From: an uncultured Alphaproteobacteria bacterium
Lineage (GTDB): Bacteria > Pseudomonadota > Alphaproteobacteria > Micropepsales > Micropepsaceae
Assembly (NCBI GenBank): GCA_903837555.1
Contig: CAILUV010000052.1
Location: 1 to 54,108 of the forward strand
Length of the DNA: 54,108 nucleotides
Direction: 5' to 3'
A program made the translations under genes and the position numbers. The notes under the pieces are model-generated. The model was given only the letters and a program-made list of their open reading frames with translations, was not told where the DNA came from and did no database searches. This document shows positions 24,047 to 31,432 of this stretch, one piece after another. Position 1 is the stretch's first letter. Every line of letters begins with the position of its first letter.

Positions 24047-25809
24047 GCGCGCTGCTGGAAATCACGGACCTGAACGTGCATTTCGCAACGCCCGATGGCG
24101 ATGTGCATGCGGTGAAGAATGCCAGCCTCAGCATCAGCGAAAGCGAATGCCTGGGCATCGTGGGCGAAAGCGGGTCTGGCAAGAGCCAGTTGTTCCTGGC
24201 GGCTTTCGGCCTTCTGGCCGGCAATGGCCGGGCCAGCGGCAGCGTGAAATATCGCGGCAGGGAAATCCTGGGCGCACCCACGCCGCAGCTCAACACCCTG
24301 CGCGGCAGCGCGGTGACCATGATCTTCCAGGACCCGCTGACCTCTTTGACGCCGCACATGAAAATCGGTGCCCAGATCATGGAAGCGCTGGTGCTGCATC
24401 GCAACGTGTCGCGCGAGGAAGCCCGCATACGCGCCCGCGAGATGCTGGACTATGTGCGCATCCCGGAAAGCGCCCAGCGGATGCGCCAGTATCCGCATGA
24501 ACTGTCCGGCGGCATGCGCCAGCGCGTGATGATTGCCATGGCCACCATCACCGGCCCGGACCTGATCATCGCTGACGAGCCCACCACCGCGCTGGACGTC
24601 ACGGTGCAGGCGCAGATACTGGAAATCCTGCGCAGTCTGAAGCAGGACCGCAAGACCGCCATCGCCCTGGTCAGCCACGATATGGGCGTGATCGCGGGCC
24701 TGGCCGACCGGGTGCAGGTGATGCGGTATGGCGAAATCGTGGAAAGCGGCCCGGTGGACGACGTCTTTTACGCGCCGCGCCACGACTATACCCGCATGCT
24801 GCTGGACGCCATTCCCAAGGCCGGCGAAATGCCCGCGCCGGTCACAGCGGTCGGCGCGCCATTGCTGACGGTGGACGACCTGCAGGTCAGCTTTCCGGTT
24901 AAGGAAAAGGGCCTGTTCGGCAAGACACGCACCCTGCGCGCGGTGGACGGCATCAGCTTCACGCTTCATCAGGGCGAAACGCTGGGTGTGGTGGGCGAAT
25001 CCGGTTGCGGCAAGTCCACACTGGCGCGCGCGGTTCTGCAATTGCTGCCCAAGACCGGCGGGCGGGTGGTGTGGCTGGGCCGCGATCTGGACACGGCCAC
25101 GCAGAACGACATCCGCAAGCTGCGGCAGGATTTCCAGATCGTGTTCCAGGATCCGCTGGCAAGCCTGGACCCGCGCATGCCGGTGGGCGTTTCCATCGCC
25201 GAGCCATTGAAGGCGCTGGAGCCGCATCTGACCGGCGAGACGGTGCGGGAGCGCGCACGCGGCATCATGCAGCGCGTCGGCCTCGATCCGGCCTGGATCA
25301 ATCGCTATCCTCACGAATTGTCCGGCGGGCAGAACCAGCGCGTCGGTCTGGCCCGCGCCATGATCGTGAACCCGCAAATGCTGGTGTGCGACGAAGCGGT
25401 GAGCGCGCTGGACGTGTCCATCCAGGCGCAGATCGTCGCGTTGATCCGCGACCTGCAGGCAGAGACCCGCATGTCGCTGATTTTCATCAGCCATGACCTG
25501 TCGGTGGTGCGCCGCCTGTCACACCGGGTGATGGTGCTGTATCTGGGCCGGGTGGTGGAAATGGCGCCCAGCGAGGCGCTCTACGCCGATCCGCGCCATC
25601 CCTATACGCGCGCGCTGCTATCGGCGGTGCTGACGCCCGATCCGCGCGCCGAACGGGCGCGCAAGCGCGAGCTGCTCACCGGCGACCTGCCCTCACCACT
25701 CGACCCCAAGGCCCAGCTCAGCTTCCTGGCATCAAAACTGGACCAGCCCGGCTATCGCCCCAAGCTGATCGAAGTGGCGCCGGGCCACTTCGCCGCCGAG
25801 CACGATTAG
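24043..25809 (+). CDS. Fused OppD-OppF ABC transporter ATPase
   Basis: 588 residues with two complete ABC domains. Domain 1: Walker A GESGSGKS (41-48), signature LSGGMRQRV (about 155), Walker B LIIADEPTT. Domain 2: Walker A GESGCGKS (about 318), signature LSGGQNQRV (about 426), Walker B MLVCDEAVSALDV. Each half ends with an oligopeptide-transporter C-terminal segment (HDYTRMLLDAIP; HPYTRALLSAVL). It powers the OppBC channel. One fused polypeptide replaces separate OppD and OppF, as in YejF-type systems. Start at 24043 overlaps the oppC stop; the frame is open upstream only as an antiphase shadow of oppC. Confidence 0.94.
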   Translation: MSALLEITDLNVHFATPDGDVHAVKNASLSISESECLGIVGESGSGKSQLFLAAFGLLAGNGRASGSVKYRGREILGAPTPQLNTLRGSAVTMIFQDPLTSLTPHMKIGAQIMEALVLHRNVSREEARIRAREMLDYVRIPESAQRMRQYPHELSGGMRQRVMIAMATITGPDLIIADEPTTALDVTVQAQILEILRSLKQDRKTAIALVSHDMGVIAGLADRVQVMRYGEIVESGPVDDVFYAPRHDYTRMLLDAIPKAGEMPAPVTAVGAPLLTVDDLQVSFPVKEKGLFGKTRTLRAVDGISFTLHQGETLGVVGESGCGKSTLARAVLQLLPKTGGRVVWLGRDLDTATQNDIRKLRQDFQIVFQDPLASLDPRMPVGVSIAEPLKALEPHLTGETVRERARGIMQRVGLDPAWINRYPHELSGGQNQRVGLARAMIVNPQMLVCDEAVSALDVSIQAQIVALIRDLQAETRMSLIFISHDLSVVRRLSHRVMVLYLGRVVEMAPSEALYADPRHPYTRALLSAVLTPDPRAERARKRELLTGDLPSPLDPKAQLSFLASKLDQPGYRPKLIEVAPGHFAAEHD

Positions 25810-25812
25810 ACG

Positions 25813-26382
25813 CTATTTGATGCGCTTGACCTTGTAGGCCCGGTTTTCGTCGCCAACCACCAGGTTGAACGATCCCATCGCGCCCTGGGTGATGCTGACG
25901 CGCATGGCCTTGGCAGGTTCGCGCCAGCGCACCGGGCGCTTGGCGGCATCTTCCGGCGTCTGCTGCCAGACCTGGCCATCATTCAGGGTTACCGTGAAGG
26001 CGCCGCCATTGATGTCATAGGACTGCAACGGCACGTTGCTTGCCAGTTCATCGCCGCTGAAGAGCGCGAAAATGCTGGAGCGCTTGGGCATCGGCGGCGG
26101 GCCGGTGCGTACCGCGGCGCGGGTCACGGTCGAGGGCAACGCGGCCGTGCCGGCGCGCGGCAGGCTTTCCAGCAGCTTGATCTGCGCCTGCGGCGCGGGC
26201 GACAGGCCGAGCTGGGCGCGCAGCGGCTGGGCGGCGCCATAGTAACAATCCAGCCACTGGCGGTCGTCGCTCAGGGCGGCGCAGCGCGTCACGCCGGCGA
26301 TCACATCTTCGCGCGCATCCGCCAGCGCCGCGCATGGCGCCAGCGCCGCGCCTGCGGCCATCGCAATCACCAACTTACGCAT
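25813..26382 (-). CDS. Exported protein of unknown function
   Basis: 189 residues. Signal peptide MRKLVIAMAAGAALAPCAALA at the start, GGGGAGAAGACGG before the ATG at 26382 as ribosome site. The mature part includes VIAGVTRCAALSDDRQWLDC, a low-complexity Pro/Arg linker, and a C-terminal beta-rich stretch FTVTLNDGQVWQQTPEDAA ... SFNLVVGDENRAYKVKRIK, which resembles a small SH3-like or OB-like periplasmic domain seen in alphaproteobacterial proteins. It interrupts the transport cluster on the opposite strand, 3 bases after the ATPase stop, and is divergent from the first OppA gene with 87 bases between. Confidence 0.75.
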   Translation of the reverse strand: MRKLVIAMAAGAALAPCAALADAREDVIAGVTRCAALSDDRQWLDCYYGAAQPLRAQLGLSPAPQAQIKLLESLPRAGTAALPSTVTRAAVRTGPPPMPKRSSIFALFSGDELASNVPLQSYDINGGAFTVTLNDGQVWQQTPEDAAKRPVRWREPAKAMRVSITQGAMGSFNLVVGDENRAYKVKRIK

Positions 26383-26469
26383 CCGTCTTCTCCCCATGTC
26401 CCGAAAGGCATTGAATAATCCGCCGTAAACCCGGCAAATATTTGGCTGAAGGCATGGTAGAAGGTCTCT

Positions 26470-28131
26470 ATGGCATCGGGCAAGACATGGAACCGCCGCA
26501 TCGCGCTGGCCGGTGGCGCGGCGCTGGCCGCCACGGGCGGCTATTTCGCGCTGCGAGGCCCTTCCGGCAGCCGCGCGCCGCGTAAGGTTACTGACGCCCG
26601 CACCCTGCTGCGGGGCAATGCGGCGGAGCCCGAGACGCTGGACCCGACGCAATCATCCGGCACCCAGGAAAGCGAGATCATGGGCGATCTGATGATCGGC
26701 CTGACGACTCATGATCCTGCGTGCAAGGCCATCCCGGGCATGGCCACCCATTGGGAGACATCGGGCGACGGCCTGATCTGGACGTTTCATCTGCGCGAAG
26801 CGCTGTGGTCGGATGGCGTGCCGGTGACCGCCGGGGATTTCGTGTTTTCCTGGCAGCGGCTGGTCGATCCGGCTTCGGCGTCCAGCTACGCGTATTTTTT
26901 GCACCTGATAAAGAACGGCGTGGCGATCAGTGCGGGTAAAATGCCGCCCTCGGCGCTGGGGGCCAGGGCCATCGACGCGCGCACCCTGCGCGTGGAGCTG
27001 GAACATCCCGCGCCCTATCTGCTGGAATTGTTCACCCATGGCACGACGTATCCCCTGCCGCGTCATGTGGTAACGGCCAAGGGCAAGGCCTGGGCGCGGC
27101 CCGGCAACTACGTCAGCAACGGCCCCTTCACGCTGAAGCAGTGGATCCCCAACGACTATGTGTTGCTGGAAAAGAATCCGCGCTTCTACGACGCCGCGAA
27201 TGTGGCGCTGGAGCAGGTCTATTTTTACCCCACCAGCGACTATGGCGCGGCGCTGCGGCGCTTCCAGGTCGGCGAGCTTGATTTTCAAGACCGCTACCCC
27301 ACCCAGAAGGTCGACTGGATCCGCAAAAATCTTCCGCAGACCATTGATCCGGTGCCGTCGCTGATCACCGAGATCGTCGGCGTCAATCACAAGCGCGAAC
27401 CGTTCAGCGATGTGCGGGTGCGCGAAGCGATCAACCTGGCGCTGAATCGCGAAGTCATCACCCAGCGCATCCTGCGCAATGGCGAGGTGCCGGCCTATAA
27501 CGTGGTGCCGCCGGGCATCGCCAACTATCAGGGCGGGCTGGCCTATGACTTCAAGGCGCTGAATTACGCCCAGCGCATCGAAAAGGCGCAAAGCCTGATG
27601 CGGGCCGCAGGCTTTGGCGAAAGCAAACGCCTGCGCACCACCTATATGATCCGCAGCACCGCGCCAACCGTGGGCCGGGCCATCGCCGCCGCCATCCAGC
27701 AGATGCTGGCGCAGGTCTATATCGACATCACCATCACTCCCAACGACATGCAGGTCTTCTATCCCGCCATCCAGGAACACAACTTCGACATCGCCCAGGC
27801 GGGATGGGCGGCGGATTTCAGCGACGCGTCCAATTTTCTCGACCTGTTCCGTACCGGCGGCGGCAACAACTGGGGCGAATACAGCAATCCGGCCTTCGAC
27901 GCGGCGCTGGACGGGGCCCAGCGCGAGGCCGATGTGAACCGCCGCAGCGAAAAACTGGCACAGGCCGAAAGCATCTTCCTGAAGGACCATGCCGCCATGC
28001 CGCTGTGGTTCTGGGTCAGCCTCAATCTCACCTGGCCCTATGTGAAGGGCTTGGAAGCCAACGCGCTGGACTATCACCGCTCGCGCTGGATCAGCATCGA
28101 CCAGGCGGCAAGAATCCAGCAGTTCGCATGA
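26470..28131 (+). CDS. oppA: Peptide-type substrate-binding protein (SBP_bac_5), first copy
   Basis: 553 residues. The N-terminus WNRRIALAGGAALAATGGYF has an Arg pair before a hydrophobic core, so Sec, Tat or a membrane anchor are all possible. The mature protein has the SBP_bac_5 hallmarks: GNAAEPETLDPTQSSGTQES, WTFHLREALWSDGVPVTAGD, YVSNGPFTLKQWIPND and KNPRFYD. These proteins capture oligopeptides in the periplasm for Opp permeases. Ribosome site GAAGG before ATG. The next gene is a shorter paralogue joined by ATGA. Confidence 0.92.
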   Translation: MASGKTWNRRIALAGGAALAATGGYFALRGPSGSRAPRKVTDARTLLRGNAAEPETLDPTQSSGTQESEIMGDLMIGLTTHDPACKAIPGMATHWETSGDGLIWTFHLREALWSDGVPVTAGDFVFSWQRLVDPASASSYAYFLHLIKNGVAISAGKMPPSALGARAIDARTLRVELEHPAPYLLELFTHGTTYPLPRHVVTAKGKAWARPGNYVSNGPFTLKQWIPNDYVLLEKNPRFYDAANVALEQVYFYPTSDYGAALRRFQVGELDFQDRYPTQKVDWIRKNLPQTIDPVPSLITEIVGVNHKREPFSDVRVREAINLALNREVITQRILRNGEVPAYNVVPPGIANYQGGLAYDFKALNYAQRIEKAQSLMRAAGFGESKRLRTTYMIRSTAPTVGRAIAAAIQQMLAQVYIDITITPNDMQVFYPAIQEHNFDIAQAGWAADFSDASNFLDLFRTGGGNNWGEYSNPAFDAALDGAQREADVNRRSEKLAQAESIFLKDHAAMPLWFWVSLNLTWPYVKGLEANALDYHRSRWISIDQAARIQQFA

Positions 28132-29639
28132 AGGCCGCGCTTGTTGCCTTTCTTCTGCTGGCACTGCCCGCATCGGCGCAGACGGTGCTCAATCGCGGAA
28201 ACGGACCGGAGCCTGATTCGCTCGATCCCGCCGTCGCCGGCAGCTATGCGGAAACCAACATTCTGGGCGACCTGATGGTCGGCCTGACCACGCTGGACGC
28301 GCGCGGCAAGCCGATTCCTGGTATCGCCGAGCGCTGGGATATTTCCAAAGACGGCATCACCTGGACCTTCCATCTGCGCCAGGCGCAATGGTCCGACGGC
28401 GCGCCCGTGACGGCGCAGGATTTCGTGTCCGGCTGGCGGCGGCTGCTGGACCCCAAGACCGCCTCGCGCACCGCCGCCATGCTGTGGATTCTCAAGAACG
28501 CCCGCGCCGTCAGCACCGGAACGCTGCCGCCCTCGGCGCTGGACGTCAAAGCGGCCAATGCGCGGACGCTGGTGGTGCGGCTGGAAAATCCCGCGCCCTA
28601 TCTGCCAGAGCTGCTCGCCCATCCCAGCGGATCGCCCCTGCCACGCAAAGGTTCTTACAACGGGCCTTATACGCTCAAAAGCTGGACCCCCAACGACCGC
28701 GTCACGCTGGTCAAAAATCCGCGCTTCTACGACGCCAAGTCCGTGAAGATCGACACGGTGCATTACTTTTCGACCCCAGACACGCTGGCAGCGCTGCGGC
28801 GTCTGCGGGCGGGCGAGCTGGACACACAGACCCCCCTGCCGTCCACGCAAGTCGAATGGCTGCGCCAGAACATGCCCAGGGCGCTGAACATCATTCCTGG
28901 CCTGACGCTGAGCTATCTGGCCATGAATGTCCGCGATCCGGCGCTGGCCGACATCCGCGTGCGCCGCGCCATCAACCTTGTCTATGACCGCGAGGCGGTG
29001 GCGCACAAGGTGATGAAGCTGAACGAAATCCCTGCCTATTCCTACGTGCCGCCGCACACCAGCGGCTATCGTGGCGGCCCGGCGCTGGATTTCAAGGCCA
29101 TGCCCTATCCCGCACGCCTGGCAGCGGCCAGACGGCTGATGCAGGACGCGGGCTTTGGCCCCTTCAACAAGCTGCACCTGAGCTATGCGGTGGCGGGCAC
29201 CCCGGACAGCCGGCGGCTGGCCGCGGTGTTTCAGGCGATGGCGCGGCAGATCCATCTCGATGTCGACATCCAGGCATCCGATTTCCAGATCGTGTTGCGC
29301 AACATGCGGATGGGGCAATATCAACTGGCCTATACCGACTGGCTGGCGGATTACAACGACGCCAGCACGTTTCTCGACCTTTTGCGCAAGGGCAATCCGC
29401 GCAACTATGCCGGTTACAACAATCCGAGATTCGATGCCGCCATGACCGCTGCCGAGCGAGAGCCCGACACCGCCAAACGCATGCATCTGATGCAGACAGC
29501 GGAAAGGATCGCGCTGGCGGACATGCCGTGGGTACCGATCCGCTATCGCGCCCTGACCGTGGCGGTGGGACCGCGCGTCGGCGGCTTCATCCCCAATCCC
29601 GGCAATGCCAATCGCAGCCGCTGGCTGTGGCTTCGATAG
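28128..29639 (+). CDS. oppA: Peptide-type substrate-binding protein (SBP_bac_5), second copy
   Basis: 503 residues with a Sec signal peptide (MKAALVAFLLLALPASAQ). It is a paralogue of the gene before it along its whole length (for example WTFHLRQAQWSDGAPVTAQD, GPYTLKSWTPNDRVTLVKNP, DWLADYNDASTFLDLL), but it lacks the stretch between LP and the substrate-closing GPYTL, making it about 50 residues shorter. Start overlaps the previous stop (ATGA). Tandem OppA genes usually widen the range of ligands of one transporter. It converges with the fucosyltransferase-like gene with a 3-base gap. Confidence 0.92.
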   Translation: MKAALVAFLLLALPASAQTVLNRGNGPEPDSLDPAVAGSYAETNILGDLMVGLTTLDARGKPIPGIAERWDISKDGITWTFHLRQAQWSDGAPVTAQDFVSGWRRLLDPKTASRTAAMLWILKNARAVSTGTLPPSALDVKAANARTLVVRLENPAPYLPELLAHPSGSPLPRKGSYNGPYTLKSWTPNDRVTLVKNPRFYDAKSVKIDTVHYFSTPDTLAALRRLRAGELDTQTPLPSTQVEWLRQNMPRALNIIPGLTLSYLAMNVRDPALADIRVRRAINLVYDREAVAHKVMKLNEIPAYSYVPPHTSGYRGGPALDFKAMPYPARLAAARRLMQDAGFGPFNKLHLSYAVAGTPDSRRLAAVFQAMARQIHLDVDIQASDFQIVLRNMRMGQYQLAYTDWLADYNDASTFLDLLRKGNPRNYAGYNNPRFDAAMTAAEREPDTAKRMHLMQTAERIALADMPWVPIRYRALTVAVGPRVGGFIPNPGNANRSRWLWLR

Positions 29640-29642
29640 CCG

Positions 29643-30662
29643 CTAGCCCGGCAGCAGCACGTCCGCATTCCAAGGATCGAATGGCACCAAGGCCTGCGAG
29701 GCGCGATCGGGCCGCATGAAGCTGCCGGCCTTTTCATTCAGCATCGCGGCAGTGAATGAGAACGTGCTGTTGGAAATCGCCAGGTGATCGGCCTGCGACA
29801 GCACATGATGATCAAGACAGAAATCCAGCCGGCCTGCGCCCACCATCACGGCGTCCATCGGATCAAATTCTGAAAAGGCCGCCGTCACGCCCGGATCATC
29901 GCTGGCGACATACAGCACCGGCGCATCCAGTTCGCGCCAGATGGTTTTGAGCCAGCGCGCATACCATTCCACCGGCGCGATCCAGAACCGGCCCTGCCCG
30001 AAATCGCCGCGCCGGATATGCACCGCCACCAGCGTGCGCCCCCGCGCCGTGATCGCCGTCATGGCGGGGCGCAACCAGTCCTGCACCACGGGACGGTGCC
30101 GGAACAGCGCGCGAAAATCCGCGGCGCGGCCCTGCCATGCAGACGTGTGACGACAGAAATAGCCGCTGAGATCACGGTTGGCATAGACCGGCGCATCGCC
30201 GTTCAGCGACGCGAACAGGTCGGCCTGGCTTTCATCCAGCGGCGGATAGGCCGCCGGCGGGAACGGCTCGTCGCAGCCGAACAGGTCACGTCCGATCCAG
30301 TCGAAGCTCTGGGCTTCCAGGCCATGCTGGCGGGCATAGAGTTTCAGGAACGCATATTGCAGCAACTGGTTTGCGAACCGGCCATTGGCGCCCAGCGTGC
30401 GCATCGAGACCGCCGGGCTCGATGTTGCGGGCCTTGGGTTTGGCGGCGCACCGAAGCGCAGACGCGCCGATGCGATGGCTTGCAGGGAAAACGGAATGCC
30501 GTGGCCAGGAACCAGCGCCCCGGCCCGGTCGGCGACGCTCAGCGCTTCGTCAAGCCTGCCGCCATGCAGCAGCATCTGGCCCAACTGCACCAACGCGGCG
30601 AAGTCATTCGGATTCGCGGCCAGCCTGCGCCGCAGTTCCCGCTCCATCGCCTCCTGGCTCAT
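29643..30662 (-). CDS. TPR plus GT11 (alpha-1,2-fucosyltransferase-like) protein
   Basis: 339 residues. Residues about 1-60 are TPR-like helices (LRRRLAANPNDFAALVQLGQ). From about 85 the GT11 fold starts (MRTLGANGRFANQLLQYAF), with the GDP-fucose-binding HIRRGDF motif (about 217-223) and the C-terminal LAISNSTFSFTAAML. GT11 enzymes transfer L-fucose from GDP-fucose to galactose; a GDP-fucose synthase gene lies at 44415-45374. The gene begins 17 bases after the tRNA-Arg CCA end, with GGGGAATGG as ribosome site inside that short leader. Confidence 0.82.
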   Translation of the reverse strand: MSQEAMERELRRRLAANPNDFAALVQLGQMLLHGGRLDEALSVADRAGALVPGHGIPFSLQAIASARLRFGAPPNPRPATSSPAVSMRTLGANGRFANQLLQYAFLKLYARQHGLEAQSFDWIGRDLFGCDEPFPPAAYPPLDESQADLFASLNGDAPVYANRDLSGYFCRHTSAWQGRAADFRALFRHRPVVQDWLRPAMTAITARGRTLVAVHIRRGDFGQGRFWIAPVEWYARWLKTIWRELDAPVLYVASDDPGVTAAFSEFDPMDAVMVGAGRLDFCLDHHVLSQADHLAISNSTFSFTAAMLNEKAGSFMRPDRASQALVPFDPWNADVLLPG

Positions 30663-30679
30663 CCATTCCCCTGCAGCGA

Positions 30680-30756
30680 TGGTGACCCCGGGAGGACTCG
30701 AACCACCGGCCTACGGTTTAGGAAACCGCCGCTCTATCCTGCTGAGCTACGGGGTC
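30680..30756 (-). tRNA. tRNA-Arg (anticodon CCT), CCA encoded
   Basis: 77 nt on the minus strand. Acceptor GACCCCG pairs with CGGGGTC, A73, CCA encoded. Anticodon stem-loop GCGGT-TTCCTAA-ACCGT gives CCT (reads AGG). D and T arms are normal (AGCTCAGCAGGATAGAGC; GGTTCGAGTCC). The GT11-like gene follows 17 bases downstream, the same spacing as at tRNA-His. Confidence 0.95.
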
Positions 30757-30911
30757 ACGCGGAACCTTTTTGCGCATTTGGGTCCGCATTTCCAGATCGA
30801 AACCGTCTTATTTCGCGTCAGGATGGAGCCTTTCGGCGGTCCTGCGCCTTTCCAAAAGCAAGGGGACCAACCCATTGGCGGATCTTTCGTCCGCTATTCA
30901 GGAGAACTTCG

Positions 30912-31307
30912 ATGAAAACCACCCTCAACAATGCCTGCATCTCTGCGCTTCTGTGCGGCGCCGTGATCTTCGCAGCGCCCGCCATCGCCCAGCAGGGTGC
31001 TGCGGGCGTGAGCGGCTCGGCTGGCGCCACCGCCACGGGCGCTGTCAATCCGGCTGCCAGCGCGGGTATCAGCGGTTCGGTGAACTCGCCCGCTGGCGCG
31101 GTCACAGGAGGCGTCAATACGCAGGCGCATGGCGGCCTGAACACCGACACCACCACCAGCATGAGCACCAGCACGCAGACGCCCGCGGCCCGCATGTCGA
31201 GCCGCGCCCGCGCTGCCGCCGACGCTTCGGAAGCCGAGGCCACCCGCCAGCTCAACAGCCAAGCCACGGTGAACGCGCGCGGCACCACCGGCGCGACCAT
31301 TCAGTAG
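30912..31307 (+). CDS. Small Ala/Gly/Thr/Ser-rich exported protein
   Basis: 131 residues. Signal peptide up to APAIAQ (residue about 27), then a low-complexity stretch with repeated G-A-V-N and G-I-S-G-S-V-N like units (for example GAVNPAASAGISGSVNSPAG), a Thr/Ser run (NTDTTTSMSTSTQT) and a basic/acidic helix (ARMSSRARAAADASEAEATR). GGAG 7 bases before ATG supports the start. A strong terminator follows directly. Function unknown; such proteins are common in Alphaproteobacteria as cell-surface or periplasmic components. Bases 30757-30911 contain no gene. Confidence 0.78.
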   Translation: MKTTLNNACISALLCGAVIFAAPAIAQQGAAGVSGSAGATATGAVNPAASAGISGSVNSPAGAVTGGVNTQAHGGLNTDTTTSMSTSTQTPAARMSSRARAAADASEAEATRQLNSQATVNARGTTGATIQ

Positions 31308-31324
31308 TTCGACACAATTTTGAC

Positions 31325-31363
31325 AAAAGGGCCGGTCGCGAAAGCGTCCGGCCCTTTTTGTTG
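31325..31363 (+). terminator. Rho-independent terminator
   Basis: AAAAGGGCCGG (31325-31335) pairs with CCGGCCCTTTTT (31348-31359), a GC-rich stem followed by a T run, 17 bases after the stop of the small exported protein. Its symmetry (A run before, T run after) would also stop transcription from the other side. Confidence 0.9.
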
Positions 31364-31432
31364 TGCGCTTGCACAATGGCGGGCGGCGCAATGGCAGAGT
31401 AAGAATCGCTATTCTCAAAACGGATTGTCGCC

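Noticed and set aside
23878-25494. 538-codon minus-strand open frame opposite the ABC ATPase
   Set aside because: Antisense shadow of a conserved gene in GC-rich DNA; His/Gln/Arg-rich with no motif.
26653-29486. Two long minus-strand open frames opposite the OppA genes
   Set aside because: Antisense shadows with no domain; both plus-strand genes have clear SBP_bac_5 motifs.
29643-30756. tRNA-Arg as an island insertion site
   Set aside because: No integrase, repeat of the tRNA 3' end or composition change was seen beside it.
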